64,000 nt of DNA from Endozoicomonas sp. G2_1 (GTDB lineage: Bacteria; Pseudomonadota; Gammaproteobacteria; Enterobacterales; Alteromonadaceae), in assembly GCF_017744155.1 (NCBI RefSeq), contig NZ_JAGHQT010000007.1:117353-181352 (forward strand), in the 5' to 3' direction. Numbering within the stretch: position 1 is the first letter of the stretch; every line of letters starts with the position of its first letter. The notes under the pieces were generated by a model, which saw only the letters and a list, made by a program, of their open reading frames with translations, was not told the DNA's origin and did no database searches. Below are positions 36,715 through 47,498 of this stretch, one piece after another. Made by a program: the position numbers and the translations under genes.

Positions 36715-37332
36715 GTGGAAAAAATTGACCTTAAAAAAGAATTTAAGCACTTATACAAGCCATCGGCACAGGAAGTGGTGGAAGTAGAGGTACCAGCGTT
36801 TAAATATTTAATGGTAGATGGCATTGGCGATCCTGAAACCTCAAGCGATTACGCACAAGCTATTGAAGCACTGTTTGCTGTTTCTCATGCGACCAAAGCG
36901 ATATATAAAAAGCAGTTTGATAAGAACTACGTGGTGATGCCGCTTGAAGGTTTGTGGTGGGCAGATGATTTATCTGTTTTTGAAACGGGTGATAAATCTC
37001 AGTGGCAGTGGACGTTAATGATTATGCAGCCAGATTTTGTCGGCAATGACATCATCGACGCCGCAATGGCTGAAGTGCAAATTAAAAAGTCGCTACCAGC
37101 ATTGGCTAAAATGCGTTTAGAAACGCTGGCAGAGGGGCGTTGTGCTCAGATAATGCACGTAGGGCCTTTTGACCAACAAGGGCCGACAATAGAAAAAGTG
37201 CGTCACTTTATTGATAGCAGAGCGTTTCGCACTGGTAAACACCACGAAATTTATTTAAGTGATATTAAACGCGCTGATCCGAAAAATTGGAAAACAGTGG
37301 TGCGCCACCAAATGTTATCAATTTATCGCTAG
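36715..37332 (+). CDS. GyrI-like small-molecule-binding domain protein
   Basis: A 205-residue cytoplasmic protein resembling stand-alone GyrI-like domains: an early FKYLMVDGIGDPETSSDYAQAIEALFAVSH, a middle MPLEGLWW, and CAQIMHVGPFDQQGPTIEKVRHFI, the typical C-terminal motif. The GTG start at 36715 is chosen because GAGGAAAG lies 7 nt upstream. Relatives bind hydrophobic or cationic ligands or hydrolyse small molecules; the ligand is unknown. No attached DNA-binding domain. Confidence 0.78.
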   Translation: MEKIDLKKEFKHLYKPSAQEVVEVEVPAFKYLMVDGIGDPETSSDYAQAIEALFAVSHATKAIYKKQFDKNYVVMPLEGLWWADDLSVFETGDKSQWQWTLMIMQPDFVGNDIIDAAMAEVQIKKSLPALAKMRLETLAEGRCAQIMHVGPFDQQGPTIEKVRHFIDSRAFRTGKHHEIYLSDIKRADPKNWKTVVRHQMLSIYR

Positions 37333-37435
37333 GAGGTAGCGAGATAGTTTAGCTAACTGCCTATTGATATGGTCAGGCTCAGTGTTGCGCTGAGCCTTGA
37401 TAAATCTCTTACCAAATGAAGCGGTAAGATAAGCG

Positions 37436-38290
37436 CTAAAGTGACTCAAGCTCAAACTGATCAGTCGTGCGAAGGTAAAGCGTCACCGCTTGCTCAGTCT
37501 TGATGTTGTGGCCAAATTGACCATCAGAGCCAAAATAACTGCCTTCTGATAGGTTTAACGGCTGTTTTCGATGCGCTGATTGATAGCTCAGTTGTCCGTC
37601 AATAACGACCGCTTTAAACTCACCAGTAGTAGCGCTAATAGTGCCTTTAAAGCCTTTGGGCAATTTCAGCAAACTCGCTCTTGGCTCTCCTTTTTGGTGT
37701 TTACCCCAAAGGTGGCTGATTTCAACATCAGTAAATGGCGACGGTGTACTCTTAAACGGCAACCATACAAGGTTATCGGCGTGCAGATTAACTGGCCGTT
37801 CGCCGTTATCGTATTGCTGTGAGCTCGGTTTGACCAGATACGGGCCGTGGTCAATTTCAAGGTAAATCAAGTTTTGTTGGCCATTTGCTGCGGTGATATG
37901 GCTTTCACCCGCTGGTTGTGTCCAATAGGATCCCGTTGGTAGCCAGAGTTTTTCAGCATTTGGATCGTCGTTGTGCAATAACCCTTTGATGACCACGCCT
38001 CGATAAGTAATATTGTGAATATGAGCCGGAGACGAAAAGCCCGGTTTGAATTTCACTAGCATACCCGTTGCCTTATTTTTAGTGCGATCGCCCCAGAGGT
38101 TAGCCGCGGCAGGGCTTTTATTACCGCGCAATGGGTTTAAATGGCCCCAATTGAGATCACTCGCGCTAATGACTGTTGAGCTACTCAGTATTGGCTCTTG
38201 TTGATTACTTGCCAATGCCAGCTTTGATGTAAAGCTCAAGGCTGTATATGCACCGATTAGCAAAAGATTGTTAAAACGAATTGTCGTCAT
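37436..38290 (-). CDS. DUF4437 double-cupin protein
   Basis: A 284-residue protein with an N-terminal signal peptide (about 1-27, ending LALASN) and two cupin halves. Half 1 has the metal-ligand pattern [18 protein letters not shown] and [13 protein letters not shown]; half 2 (about 175-280) is a degenerate repeat with GSDGQFGHN. It fits DUF4437, with unknown function. Periplasmic location is inferred. The ATG at 38290 is preferred over a TTG at 38314. Confidence 0.75.
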   Translation of the reverse strand: MTTIRFNNLLLIGAYTALSFTSKLALASNQQEPILSSSTVISASDLNWGHLNPLRGNKSPAAANLWGDRTKNKATGMLVKFKPGFSSPAHIHNITYRGVVIKGLLHNDDPNAEKLWLPTGSYWTQPAGESHITAANGQQNLIYLEIDHGPYLVKPSSQQYDNGERPVNLHADNLVWLPFKSTPSPFTDVEISHLWGKHQKGEPRASLLKLPKGFKGTISATTGEFKAVVIDGQLSYQSAHRKQPLNLSEGSYFGSDGQFGHNIKTEQAVTLYLRTTDQFELESL

Positions 38291-38314
38291 TAAATTGATA
38301 AGTGAGTAAGTCAA

Positions 38315-38482
38315 ACGTGCAGCAAGTGTAATCTCATTATGGGGTTGTTATAAACAGGGTAAAAACTGATAGTCTTTCAAATATTTTTTGACAATAGCGG
38401 TGTCAGTATTTGTGCAGATCTACCTATATGAAGGTAGAAGGTAATATGATACTTGTGCTTAACCGTTATCATCAATAAAACA
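38315..38482. other. Intergenic region with a short palindrome
   Basis: The only structure seen is TCTACCT-ATATGA-AGGTAGA (38419-38438), a 7-bp inverted repeat that could be an operator for the cupin gene. The remaining sequence is AT-rich with no open frame or RNA gene recognised. Confidence 0.35.
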
Positions 38483-38510
38483 AAAAGCCGCTCCAGATGA
38501 GCGGCTTTTA
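38483..38510 (-). terminator. Terminator after ybiT
   Basis: AAAAGCCGCTC, loop CAGAT, GAGCGGCTTTT, with T tracts on both strands. It lies about 100 bp past the ybiT stop on the minus strand. Confidence 0.85.
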
Positions 38511-38612
38511 ACGATGACGAGTTGAAAAAGAGCATCGAGGCTAGCGTTAGCGATGTCTTTGGCTATACCCTTATGTTATCAGCTTTGTGAAGCTTTTAAT
38601 TTTTACATGCAC

Positions 38613-40205
38613 TTAGCTCTGAGAAGACAAGTACTCTTCATAGCCGCCAGCAAAATCAACGTAACCGTCTTCTTTTAATTCGATCACACGGGTCGCGATA
38701 CTCGAAACAAACTCGCGATCGTGACTGACAAAAATAATGGTGCCTTCGTATAAATCGAGCGCCATGTTTAACGACTCAATAGACTCCATATCCATGTGGT
38801 TGGTGGGTTCATCCATAATCAAAATATTTGGCTTTTGCATCATGATTTTGCCAAAGAGCATGCGACCTTGTTCACCACCAGAAAGTACTTTCACTGACTT
38901 TTTGATGTCGTCGGCGGAGAACAACAAACGTCCTAAAAAGCCGCGTACTACTTGCTCATCGTCGCCTTCTTGGCGCCATTGACTCATCCAATCGAACAAG
39001 GTCATGTCTTGTTCAAATTCATGGGCGTGATCTTGGGCGTAGTAACCAATGTTGACGTTTTCCGACCATTGGAATTCACCTGAGCTTGGCTCGTAGCCAG
39101 CTTCGTTCATTAGCGTGCGCAAAAAGGTGGTTTTACCGATACCATTTTCACCGATAACCGCGATTTTTTCGCCGACTTCAGCAATTAACGACATATCTTT
39201 TAGCACGTGGTTGTCGTCAAAGCTCTTGTTTAGGTTTTCTAACACAAGCGCGTTGCGGAACAGCTGTTTTTCTTGGTTAAAACGAATAAACGGGTTAACA
39301 CGGCTTGACGCTTTCACTTCTTCAAGTTGAATTTTGTCAATTTGCTTGGCGCGCGAGGTCGCTTGTTTCGCTTTTGAGGCGTTGGCTGAGAAGCGGGCAA
39401 CAAATGATTGTAACTCGGCAATTTGCGCTTTTTTCTTGGCGTTGTCTGCCATTAAACGGGCGCGTGCTTGGGTAGCAGCGAGCATGTATTCGTCGTAGTT
39501 GCCTGGATAAACGCGCAGTTCGCCGTAGTCCAAATCTGCCATGTGGGTACAAACACTGTTTAAAAAGTGACGGTCATGGGAAATAATGATCATGGTTGAA
39601 TCGCGCTCATTCAGCGTTTCTTCAAGCCATTGAATAGTGTGAATGTCCAAGTTGTTGGTGGGTTCGTCGAGCAATAAAATATCAGGATCTGAAAACAGTG
39701 CTTGCGCCAACAAAACACGAAGTTTCCAGCCCGGCGCTACTTCGCTCATTAAACCGTAGTGCTGTTCAACCGGAATACCGACACCCATTAGTAATTCACC
39801 AGCACGGCTTTCGGCGCTGTAGCCATCCATTTCGGCGTACATTGACTCTAAGTCACCAACGCGCATGCCGTCTTCTTCACTCATTTCCGGCAAGGCGTAA
39901 ATGCGGTCGCGCTCTTCTTTAATCGCCCATAATTCGGTGTGGCCCATGATCACGGTATCAACCACAGAGTACTCTTCAAAGGCGAACTGATCTTGGCGCA
40001 ATTTACCAATGCGCTCGCCCGTATCTAGGCTAACATTGCCTGAGCTTGGCTCTAAGTCGCTGCCGAGAATTTTCATAAAGGTTGATTTACCACAACCGTT
40101 GGCACCGATTAAACCGTAGCGGTTGCCGCCGCCAAACTTCTGCGAGATGTTCTCAAATAATGGCTTAGCGCCGAATTGTTGGGTGATGTTATTTGCTGCT
40201 AACAC
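38613..40205 (-). CDS. ybiT: ABC-F ATPase YbiT
   Basis: A ribosome-associated ABC-F protein with two ABC domains and no membrane part. NBD1 has Walker [10 protein letters not shown] and Walker [15 protein letters not shown]2 has Walker [10 protein letters not shown], signature LSGGEQGRM and Walker [12 protein letters not shown]. The interdomain linker is about residues 230-310. The GTG at 40205 gives [19 protein letters not shown] and exactly 530 residues, equal to E. coli YbiT and aligning with its start; an ATG at 40253 would add 16 residues. The NBD1 signature is degenerate. Confidence 0.9.
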   Translation of the reverse strand: MLAANNITQQFGAKPLFENISQKFGGGNRYGLIGANGCGKSTFMKILGSDLEPSSGNVSLDTGERIGKLRQDQFAFEEYSVVDTVIMGHTELWAIKEERDRIYALPEMSEEDGMRVGDLESMYAEMDGYSAESRAGELLMGVGIPVEQHYGLMSEVAPGWKLRVLLAQALFSDPDILLLDEPTNNLDIHTIQWLEETLNERDSTMIIISHDRHFLNSVCTHMADLDYGELRVYPGNYDEYMLAATQARARLMADNAKKKAQIAELQSFVARFSANASKAKQATSRAKQIDKIQLEEVKASSRVNPFIRFNQEKQLFRNALVLENLNKSFDDNHVLKDMSLIAEVGEKIAVIGENGIGKTTFLRTLMNEAGYEPSSGEFQWSENVNIGYYAQDHAHEFEQDMTLFDWMSQWRQEGDDEQVVRGFLGRLLFSADDIKKSVKVLSGGEQGRMLFGKIMMQKPNILIMDEPTNHMDMESIESLNMALDLYEGTIIFVSHDREFVSSIATRVIELKEDGYVDFAGGYEEYLSSQS

Positions 40206-40374
40206 TACTTTTTTATCCTTTATTTCTGTGTTGGCTTGTAATTTCGGTGTCAAAAGTGCTCACGTATAGTCATACGCTCCGCGCTTTTTCCTTGAAATTA
40301 ATGCGCCAACTGTGAACTAAAGCGATAAAACTTTAGTTCTGTTATTTAACTTTTTAATGAATTAATTCTGTTAC

Positions 40375-40617
40375 TTACACTGGCTTTTCGATGGCGTAAA
40401 TATCGTCGTCAATGTCAGTAAGTCTGTGTTCTAAAATTTTTCTCGCGTCGGTTAGCCCTTGGTTGTAGTAATAGCCACCGAGTTCTTTAGCAATAAAGTC
40501 CAGTAAAAATTCGGCGTCGAATTGACCGAGATCTTGGTCGAGCTCGCTTCCAAAATACTGTTGTAATTTGGCAACCATGGCGTCGGTTGCTTGTTTTGAC
40601 AGCTTAATTTCAGACAT
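40375..40617 (-). CDS. DUF2164 protein
   Basis: An 80-residue soluble protein matching DUF2164: [45 protein letters not shown]. Function unknown. Its start overlaps the ygiQ stop by 8 bp, so translation is coupled to ygiQ. Confidence 0.85.
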   Translation of the reverse strand: MSEIKLSKQATDAMVAKLQQYFGSELDQDLGQFDAEFLLDFIAKELGGYYYNQGLTDARKILEHRLTDIDDDIYAIEKPV

Positions 40618-43024
40618 TATTACTTCTTTTTTTTGTTCGTTTTTTGTTTTGGTTACGGTTGTTATTTTGATCAGAAAATTGATTGTCGCTAAAACGGGTT
40701 AACCCTTTATTACTTTTAGTTCTACTTGGGTTTTTGCCACTGTTGCCTCTGTTTGCATGGGGGCGCTTTTGTCCCGGTGAGGTTTTATAACCTTGGGCGT
40801 TGTTTTTACCTTGACCTTTTTTACCGTGAAAGCGTTGCTGTTGGTTTTTCTCGCCTTTGCTTTCAGCAGGCACTAAACAGCCGGGCTTGCTGCCGATAAG
40901 CTTATGAGCTAAGCCCATTTTTGCCAAGGCTTCACGAATAATTGGCCAGTTGGCAGGATCGTGGTAGCGCAAAATCGCTTTGTGCAAGCGACGTTGGCGG
41001 CCGCCTTTAGGCACCGGCACAGTGTCACTGTTTTTTCTAACATTGCGCAGCGAATCAAGCTTAGTGTGATAAAGTGTCGTCGCGTTCGCCAATGGCGACG
41101 GGTAAAAGTTTTGCACTTGGTCGAGCTTAAAATCGTTTTCTTTAAGCCAAAGCGCCAGATTGACCATATCCATATCGGTAGTGCCTGGATGCGCCGAGAT
41201 AAAATACGGGATCAAAAACTGCTTTTTACCGGCTTGCTTTGAGTATTTGTCAAACAGCTGCTTAAACTGATAGTAGCTGCCCATACCCGGCTTCATCATT
41301 TTGTTAAGCGGGCCTTCTTCGGTGTGCTCAGGCGCTATTTTCAGGTAGCCGCCAACGTGATGGCTAGCGAGCTCTTTGATGTAGTCGGGATCTTCAATCG
41401 CCAAATCATAACGAACCCCAGAGGCGATCAGTACTTTTTTGATGCCTTTGATATTTCGTGCTTTGCGATATAGTTCAATGGTGGGGGTGTGGTCTGTGTT
41501 TAAGTGGCCACAAATAGTTGGCCAAACGCACGACGGCTTGCGACAGGTTGCTTCGGCCTTAGGGCTTTTGCAGCGCTGCATATACATGTTGGCAGTAGGG
41601 CCGCCAAGGTCTGAAATAACGCCGGTAAAGCCTGGTACTTTTTCTTTGATGTCTTCAATTTCGTCGAGGATTGACTCTTGTGAGCGACTTTGAATAATGC
41701 GGCCTTCGTGCTCGGTAATCGAACAAAAACTACAACCACCAAAACAGCCTCGCATGATATTGATTGAGGTTTTAATCATGTCGTAGGCGGGTATTTTTGC
41801 ATCGCCATAGGCAGGGTGTGGCACGCGTTGGTACGGTAAACCAAACACGCCGTCCATTTCTTCTGTGCTGAGCGGATAGGCTGGCGGATTGAGCCAAATA
41901 ACGCGATCACCGTGGCGCTGCACTAGTGGCTTAGCCGAGCCCGGATTAACCTCTTGATGAAAAATGCGCGAGGCGTGGGCGTATAACACTTTATTGTCTT
42001 TTACTTGCTCAAAAGTCGGCAAGTTAATATAAGTGGTTAGCCACGGCTTTTTCTTGTCTTGCCACGATTTGTTTTGATGAGAGCTATGTTGTAATGAGCT
42101 AGTTCGCTCACTGGCTTTAAAGTCAACAATATTAACCACCTGAGGTGATTTAGTGACATCGGTTAACTTTTCACTCTCACTCTCAGCCTCATTCGTGCTT
42201 TTAGAGTTGTTTTCCCCATCGCTTTTATCAAAAGTGTCGGCGTTGTCACAAGTCGCGGCGCTGGTATCTTGATACGGGCTTGGAATTGGATCAATTTTGC
42301 CCGGCTTATCAATGCTGCGCGAGTCGATACCGTGCCAACCGGGGAGCGCGGTTTTACTTAAAAATGCGGTGCCGCGAACATCGGTAATGGTATTTACTGC
42401 TTCACCGCGAGCAATGCGATGGCTGACTTCAATCAGTGGTCTTTCAGCGTTACCGTATATCAGAATATCTGCTTTGGCATCGAACAAGATTGAACGACGC
42501 ACTTTGTCTGACCAATAGTCGTAATGGGCAATTCGGCGCAAACTCGCTTCTATGCCACCAATCACTACCGGCACGTCTTTATAGGCTTCTTTACAGCGCT
42601 GTGAATACACCAATACCGCACGATCTGGACGCTTGCCGCCTTCGTTGTTTGGCGTGTAGGCATCGTCGTGACGAATGCGGCGCTCGGCGGTATAGCGATT
42701 GATCATCGAGTCCATATTGCCAGCAGTAACGCCGAAATAAAGATTGGGTTTGCCAAGCTGCATAAAGGCATCTTTCGATTGCCAATCTGGCTGGGCGATA
42801 ATGCCAACCCGAAAGCCTTGTGCTTCAAGCATGCGGCCAATTACCGCCATACCAAAGCTAGGATGATCAACATAGGCATCGCCTGTCACTAAAATAATAT
42901 CGCAGCTGTCCCAACCAAGCTCGTCCATTTCCTGACGCGACATAGGTAAAAATGGCGCAGTGCCATAACACTCTGCCCAATATTTGGGGTATTCGAACAG
43001 ACTGACATCAGGTTGTGGAATCAT
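40610..43024 (-). CDS. YgiQ-family radical SAM protein
   Basis: An 804-residue cytoplasmic radical SAM enzyme of the YgiQ family; substrate unknown. An N-terminal B12-binding-like domain (about 30-150) precedes the radical SAM core, whose cluster motif is [18 protein letters not shown] (about residue 425). Two features stand out: a polar, Ser/Asp/Glu-rich insert at about residues 255-310, and a strongly basic Lys/Asn/Gln/Arg-rich C-terminal tail of about 80 residues, suggestive of nucleic-acid or ribosome contact. Confidence 0.9.
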   Translation of the reverse strand: MIPQPDVSLFEYPKYWAECYGTAPFLPMSRQEMDELGWDSCDIILVTGDAYVDHPSFGMAVIGRMLEAQGFRVGIIAQPDWQSKDAFMQLGKPNLYFGVTAGNMDSMINRYTAERRIRHDDAYTPNNEGGKRPDRAVLVYSQRCKEAYKDVPVVIGGIEASLRRIAHYDYWSDKVRRSILFDAKADILIYGNAERPLIEVSHRIARGEAVNTITDVRGTAFLSKTALPGWHGIDSRSIDKPGKIDPIPSPYQDTSAATCDNADTFDKSDGENNSKSTNEAESESEKLTDVTKSPQVVNIVDFKASERTSSLQHSSHQNKSWQDKKKPWLTTYINLPTFEQVKDNKVLYAHASRIFHQEVNPGSAKPLVQRHGDRVIWLNPPAYPLSTEEMDGVFGLPYQRVPHPAYGDAKIPAYDMIKTSINIMRGCFGGCSFCSITEHEGRIIQSRSQESILDEIEDIKEKVPGFTGVISDLGGPTANMYMQRCKSPKAEATCRKPSCVWPTICGHLNTDHTPTIELYRKARNIKGIKKVLIASGVRYDLAIEDPDYIKELASHHVGGYLKIAPEHTEEGPLNKMMKPGMGSYYQFKQLFDKYSKQAGKKQFLIPYFISAHPGTTDMDMVNLALWLKENDFKLDQVQNFYPSPLANATTLYHTKLDSLRNVRKNSDTVPVPKGGRQRRLHKAILRYHDPANWPIIREALAKMGLAHKLIGSKPGCLVPAESKGEKNQQQRFHGKKGQGKNNAQGYKTSPGQKRPHANRGNSGKNPSRTKSNKGLTRFSDNQFSDQNNNRNQNKKRTKKRSNNV

Positions 43025-43255
43025 AGATTTATTCGCTCTTTAGCTTATTAGCTAACAATAAGTATTCGTTTAGTTGACCCGCTTAAGCAATGCCGTAACT
43101 GCTAGTCAAAGCGTGGCGCGCGATTATATCAGTTAATTAATTCGACTGCGACTAATCGGTTGTTTGCTTGTCTTGGTCGCATAAGTTTAGTTTTTTGCTT
43201 GAGCTTGTTTTACAATCTAGCCGGTAAAAGTGAATTTTTAATAAGTAGAATAATC

Positions 43256-45772
43256 ATGAAAATACAATTAATTGCCGCTGCGGTAAGCTTTTCGCTAGCA
43301 TCTTGCGCAAGCATAAATAATGACGCTAATAATGGGTCTGGAACTAGTCGCGTTAATAACGCCAACGTTCAGGTTTTTGCCAAAGAGGTGAGCGCTAAGC
43401 CTGCAGCTAACATTAGCAATGGTGATAAGGTTATCACTCTAGAAAAAATTATGGCTGATCCCGATTGGTTTGGCCGCGCACCAGAGTCTTGGTACTGGGG
43501 CGACGACAGTAATACCATTTATTATAAGCAAAAACGCGAGGGCAACCCGCTAAGAGATTTGTATCGTCAAACGCTTTCAAATGGTGATGCTAAAAATCCA
43601 GCAGCGCAAGCAGTGACACTAGCGGAGTTGCATCGTGTATCAGACCGTTTTGCCCAATTAAGCCAAGATGGCAGCAAAGAAGTATACGCGTTTGATGGCA
43701 ATATTTTTGTGAAAGACTTGTCGTCAGGTCAAATCACTCAATTAACTAAAAGTTCGGCCAACGAGAGTAACCCACAGTTTTTAACCACTAATTCAAAAAC
43801 TACGGCAGTTGCCTATCGTATTGGCAATACCTTTTATCGTCACGATTTAGCATCTAATTTGGTCACTGAAATTGCCAGTTTAAAAGCGTCAGGTGAGCCG
43901 AAAGGCGTCAGTAAACCCAAGTCTTACTTAGCGAAAGAGCAGCACCAATTAATTGATTACGTTGCGCTACAGCAGCGCAATAAAGAATTGAGATATGAGC
44001 GCAATCAAGCGCTAAAAGCCGAAAATACTACGATTGCTAACCATCATTTTTATTTTGGTGACGATGTGAAAATCGTTCATGCGAGCTTATCTCCTGCAGG
44101 CGACAAAATTGTTGTTAGCGTCACGAAAGATACGCCATTGCGTGCTAAAACCGACATTATGCCGAACTATGTCACGAGTTCTGGTGATATCGACCCTGTA
44201 AAAGTACGTCGCCGAGTGGCCGACAACCGCAAGTATTCAGAAAAACTCTATCTTGTTGATTTGCATGATGGCAGCAAAACTGAACTTAGCTATGAATCAC
44301 TGCCGGGGTTTGATCAAGACGTGTTAGCTGAGGTACGAAAAGAAAACCACGCCCGCAAAGGGGAGCGTTATCAGTCGGAAAAACAAGCGCGTAACATTCA
44401 TGTGATGCAAACTTGGACGCCGATTCAGTGGCACAACAACGGTAAGCAAGTTGCCTTGTTATTAGAAGCATGGGACAACAAAGATCGCTGGTTAACAACT
44501 ATTGATTTTGAGCAAAAGACATTGGTCAATCAACATCGCTTACACGACGATGCTTGGATTAACTACACTTTCAATGAATTTGGCTGGTTTAATGGCAGTG
44601 AGCGTCTGTACTACTTGTCAGAAGAGTCTGGCTATTCGCAGCTTTATCAAAAGCCATTAAATGGCAAAGCTCAGCAGCTAACTCAAGGTAAGTTTGAAGT
44701 AAGCGATTTAACCCTGACCCGTGACGACAGTAAAGTGGTTTTTAAAGCCAATAAAAAACATCCGGGCATTTACGAGATTTATCAAGTAAACACTGAAAAT
44801 GGCGAGTTAACCGCATTGACGGATTTAGGCGGTATGAACGATTACCAGCTTAGTCCAGACGAAAGTAAACTGCTGGTTGAACATTCAACGGTGACTATGC
44901 CGCCTGAGCTTTACGTCAAAAACTTGCAAAGTACTGAACCATCAACACGAGTTACTTACACGGTTTCGGATGAGTTTTTAGCAATGCCGTGGTCGGCGCC
45001 AAATGTTGTTGCGATTCCATCGAGCCATCAAAGCGAGCCGATTTATTCAAAAGTCTATTTACCGAAAAACTTTGATGCCAGTGATAAAAAGAATCGCGCG
45101 GTAATGTTTAGCCATGGTGCCGGTTATTTACAAAATTCACACTTAGGCTGGTCTGGTTACTTCCGCGAATATATGTTCCACAGCATGCTTGTTCAGCAGG
45201 GTTATGTGGTGATTGATATGGATTATCGGGCATCAAAAGGCTATGGCCGAGATTGGCGCACCGCAATTTATCGTCATATGGGTGAACCTGAAGTACAAGA
45301 TATGCTCGACGGCGTTAACTGGTTAGTGGAAAACGCCAACGTTGACGCCAAGCGCATTGGCACTTATGGCGGTTCATACGGTGGCTTTCTAACCTTGATG
45401 GCATTGTTTAAAGAACCAGAGGTGTTTCAGTCTGGCTCGGCGCTGCGTTTAGTATCAGATTGGGCGTATTACAATCACGGTTATACCTCAAATATTTTGA
45501 ATACACCTGAAGATGACGCCATAGCGTACGAGCGCAGTTCACCGATTTATTTTGCTGAAGGGTTGAACAAGCCGCTGCTCATAAATGCGCCTATGATTGA
45601 CGATAACGTGTTTTTTCAAGACACGGTGCGTTTAGTTCAGCGCTTAATCGAACTTGAAAAGCAAGACTTTGAAACGGCAATTTACCCAGTAGAGCCGCAC
45701 GGTTTTGTGCAACCAAGTTCTTGGTTAAACGAATACCGCAGAATTTATAAACTGTTTGAAGAAACTTTATAA
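43256..45772 (+). CDS. S9-family peptidase lipoprotein (DPP4/acylaminoacyl type)
   Basis: An 838-residue prolyl-oligopeptidase-type serine peptidase. The ATG at 43256 gives a lipoprotein signal with lipobox LASC (Cys about residue 17). A beta-propeller domain (about 50-570) precedes the alpha/beta-hydrolase domain. The catalytic Ser is in GTYGGSYGGFL, Asp in INAPMIDDNVFF, and His in VEPHGFVQP. It probably trims peptides at the cell envelope. An upstream in-frame start at 43160 would bury the lipobox and is rejected. Confidence 0.88.
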   Translation: MKIQLIAAAVSFSLASCASINNDANNGSGTSRVNNANVQVFAKEVSAKPAANISNGDKVITLEKIMADPDWFGRAPESWYWGDDSNTIYYKQKREGNPLRDLYRQTLSNGDAKNPAAQAVTLAELHRVSDRFAQLSQDGSKEVYAFDGNIFVKDLSSGQITQLTKSSANESNPQFLTTNSKTTAVAYRIGNTFYRHDLASNLVTEIASLKASGEPKGVSKPKSYLAKEQHQLIDYVALQQRNKELRYERNQALKAENTTIANHHFYFGDDVKIVHASLSPAGDKIVVSVTKDTPLRAKTDIMPNYVTSSGDIDPVKVRRRVADNRKYSEKLYLVDLHDGSKTELSYESLPGFDQDVLAEVRKENHARKGERYQSEKQARNIHVMQTWTPIQWHNNGKQVALLLEAWDNKDRWLTTIDFEQKTLVNQHRLHDDAWINYTFNEFGWFNGSERLYYLSEESGYSQLYQKPLNGKAQQLTQGKFEVSDLTLTRDDSKVVFKANKKHPGIYEIYQVNTENGELTALTDLGGMNDYQLSPDESKLLVEHSTVTMPPELYVKNLQSTEPSTRVTYTVSDEFLAMPWSAPNVVAIPSSHQSEPIYSKVYLPKNFDASDKKNRAVMFSHGAGYLQNSHLGWSGYFREYMFHSMLVQQGYVVIDMDYRASKGYGRDWRTAIYRHMGEPEVQDMLDGVNWLVENANVDAKRIGTYGGSYGGFLTLMALFKEPEVFQSGSALRLVSDWAYYNHGYTSNILNTPEDDAIAYERSSPIYFAEGLNKPLLINAPMIDDNVFFQDTVRLVQRLIELEKQDFETAIYPVEPHGFVQPSSWLNEYRRIYKLFEETL

Positions 45773-45798
45773 CATTCTGCATTAAGTTTAAGTTGATA

Positions 45799-45829
45799 AA
45801 AACGGCCAGCAATTGCTGGCCGTTTTTTT
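45799..45829. terminator. Bidirectional terminator between S9 peptidase and rhombosortase
   Basis: AAAACGGCCAGCAATTGCTGGCCGTTTTTTT: a near-perfect 13-bp stem (AACGGCCAGCAAT/ATTGCTGGCCGTT) with T/A tracts on both sides, located between convergent genes. Confidence 0.92.
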
Positions 45830-45830
45830 G

Positions 45831-46421
45831 TTATTGAGCTTGGCTTTTTATCCGCTGGCCCGCTAACGCAACCAATAGACCCGCAATTGCCCCCCATAAA
45901 TGAGCGTCAACCGCAACGCTTGCGTCTATCAGGTTAACGATGTCACTGCTTGCTCCGTAAACTTGTTCATAAATTACCTTAGCAAAGGCGCCAATGACGA
46001 GTAACCAGCCGAGTTTGTCACCACTTTTGATGTCTTGTAGCGCGCCCCAGACAAATACACCGTGTAAAATGCCCGATAAACCGACATATTGGTTTAATTC
46101 TGGCGAACTAAACCAAATACCAACACTCGTGGTTAGTGCAGCAAAAACATACAGAAACACTTGGTTTTTCACTGAATAGTGGTGCCCGTGCAGTGCCCAC
46201 AACAATACTAGTGCTGCGCTATTAAGTAAAAAGTGCATGTCATTAGTATGGAAAAAATGGCCGGTAAATAAGCGCCAAAATTGACTTTCTGCGATTGCTT
46301 GACGGTTATAAACCAGCAAATCGCTGAGCTGATGATCAAACACGAAAGCGAGTAGCGCCGTAATAAAAACGATTATAGGTACGATAATATGTTGCTTCGC
46401 GATAGGAAATTTAGCTTTCAT
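45831..46421 (-). CDS. rrtA: Rhombosortase
   Basis: A 196-residue rhomboid-fold intramembrane serine protease of the rhombosortase subgroup, which processes proteins with a GlyGly-CTERM tail for surface anchoring. The HFFHTNDMHFLLNSAAL motif near residue 55, the catalytic Ser in YVGLSGILHG (GxSG), and the catalytic His in VDAHLWGAIAGLL are present; six helices are predicted. No GlyGly-CTERM substrate was noticed in the window. It is the last core gene before the cassette array. Confidence 0.85.
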   Translation of the reverse strand: MKAKFPIAKQHIIVPIIVFITALLAFVFDHQLSDLLVYNRQAIAESQFWRLFTGHFFHTNDMHFLLNSAALVLLWALHGHHYSVKNQVFLYVFAALTTSVGIWFSSPELNQYVGLSGILHGVFVWGALQDIKSGDKLGWLLVIGAFAKVIYEQVYGASSDIVNLIDASVAVDAHLWGAIAGLLVALAGQRIKSQAQ

Positions 46422-46544
46422 GAATAGGGACGTGGTTTAGAAATTGACTGCACTTTAACAACTGCTCGAACTTTAGCAAGCAGTTGCTCAGAAATAAAAG
46501 TTAATAGCCTCGATTTGATACTGATTTTTTATACAGATTCGGTG

Positions 46545-46605
46545 TTTTGACGTGTTTTAATACGAAAGGTGTCAGTTTGACGTATTTTAGGTGCAAAGAC
46601 GTCAT
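46545..46605. repeat. Two 31-bp-spaced direct repeats before the cassette array
   Basis: TTTGACGTGTTTTA (46546) and TTTGACGTATTTTA (46576) are followed by related GGTG...GACGTCA-like sequence. The remainder of the 328-bp gap (46422-46749) has no gene. The repeats could be protein-binding sites controlling array transcription, or a remnant of integrase-binding direct repeats of an attI; neither is proven. Confidence 0.4.
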
Positions 46606-46724
46606 GGTTTAAAAATTAGTTTATTGATTGCTAAGAGAAATATCGTTAAAGTGCTAGTAAATTATGTTACTTATTGGCGTTATTAAGTGGTGTGGAAACA
46701 CGTCATTATGACATCTAATAAGCT

Positions 46725-46731
46725 GTTATAA
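46725..46731 (+). other. Candidate left recombination point of the array
   Basis: GTTATAA, 25 bp before the first cassette start codon, a position where other cassettes have GTTRRRY-like cores. TTATTGGCGTTATTA at 46671 also resembles the 3' end of a type-C attC. There is no attC hairpin upstream, so this could be an attI relic or a decayed attC. Confidence 0.35.
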
Positions 46732-46749
46732 GCACTAAAGGAGTTAATT

Positions 46750-47142
46750 GTGACATTCAACCTAGATGAAAAATTCATACTTCAGGTTGAGGCTGAATTG
46801 GAAGCACTCCTTCCTCAAAATTACAAAACTTCGATGATAAAAAGTAATGGCGGTGAAATTGAAGTTGCTGGTGATGTTTGGGAACAATATCCTATTTTCG
46901 ATAAGTCGGATAGAAAGCGCATTGCTTGTACTTGTAATCACATTATCGCTGAAACTAAATCATGTGAAGATTTCGGTAACTTTCCTGACAACGCACTTGC
47001 CATAGCTGGTAACGGATGCGGTGATCAACTTGTCTTACTTAAACAAAGTAATAGCTATACAGATTCTATTTATATTTGGTCGCACGAAACTGGTGAGCTT
47101 GATAAAGTAGCTAATGACTTCAACGAGTTGACGTGCTTATAA
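46750..47142 (+). CDS. Cassette 1: SMI1/KNR4 (SUKH) family protein
   Basis: A 130-residue soluble protein with the SUKH pattern: LEALLPQNYKTSMIKSNGGEI, then WEQYPIFDK, and NALAIAGNGCGDQLVLL followed by IYIWSHETGEL. SUKH proteins are commonly immunity proteins against contact-dependent or polymorphic toxins; no toxin gene is next to it. GTG start with AAGGAG 6 nt upstream. First gene of the array, nearest any external promoter. Confidence 0.8.
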   Translation: MTFNLDEKFILQVEAELEALLPQNYKTSMIKSNGGEIEVAGDVWEQYPIFDKSDRKRIACTCNHIIAETKSCEDFGNFPDNALAIAGNGCGDQLVLLKQSNSYTDSIYIWSHETGELDKVANDFNELTCL

Positions 47143-47237
47143 CAAAGCAATCAAGGCGGAACAATAAAGCTTGGCTTGTTTCGCTGCGCTCACAATTATA
47201 GCCAAGCTTTTATTGTCCGCTTATTGGAGCGTTATAT
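47137..47237 (+). repeat. attC 1 (singleton)
   Basis: R'' TTATAAC, R' GTTATAT. Imperfect inverted repeat with AATAAAGCTTGGC / GCCAAGCTTTTATT inner arms. Own sequence type. The R'' overlaps the stop codon of cassette 1. Confidence 0.9.
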
Positions 47238-47498
47238 GCCAATTAAAATCATTTTAGCGTAAGACATGGTTTGTTTTTTTTCGCTATTCGGGGCTTGGCG
47301 CAATACTAATAAGCTTTGCCGTTTTCTGTCTTTTTAGATAGTTTATTTCTTGTTGGTGGTTTTGTATTTCAGCAGAAATAAAAGGTGGCAAAGCTATTAA
47401 TTTTGGCTAGTTTGGGTGGGTAGCTCAAAAGTTCAAAGTGGGGTGCTCAATTAACGGTGCCTTCAAAATGGTGCAGTGTTTAACGTAAAGTAAGCTGC
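47232..47498 (+). other. Cassette 2: gene-free cassette, family 1 copy 1
   Basis: About 268 bp with no credible open frame on either strand. It contains the 93-nt nested hairpin shared by all six copies (47307-47399): TAATA-A-GCTTTGCC / GGCAAAGCTATTA, inner TTTATTTCT / AGAAATAAA, apical GTTGG / TCAGC. An 8-codon frame (MPIKIILA) begins at the ATG in the junction. Confidence 0.85.
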
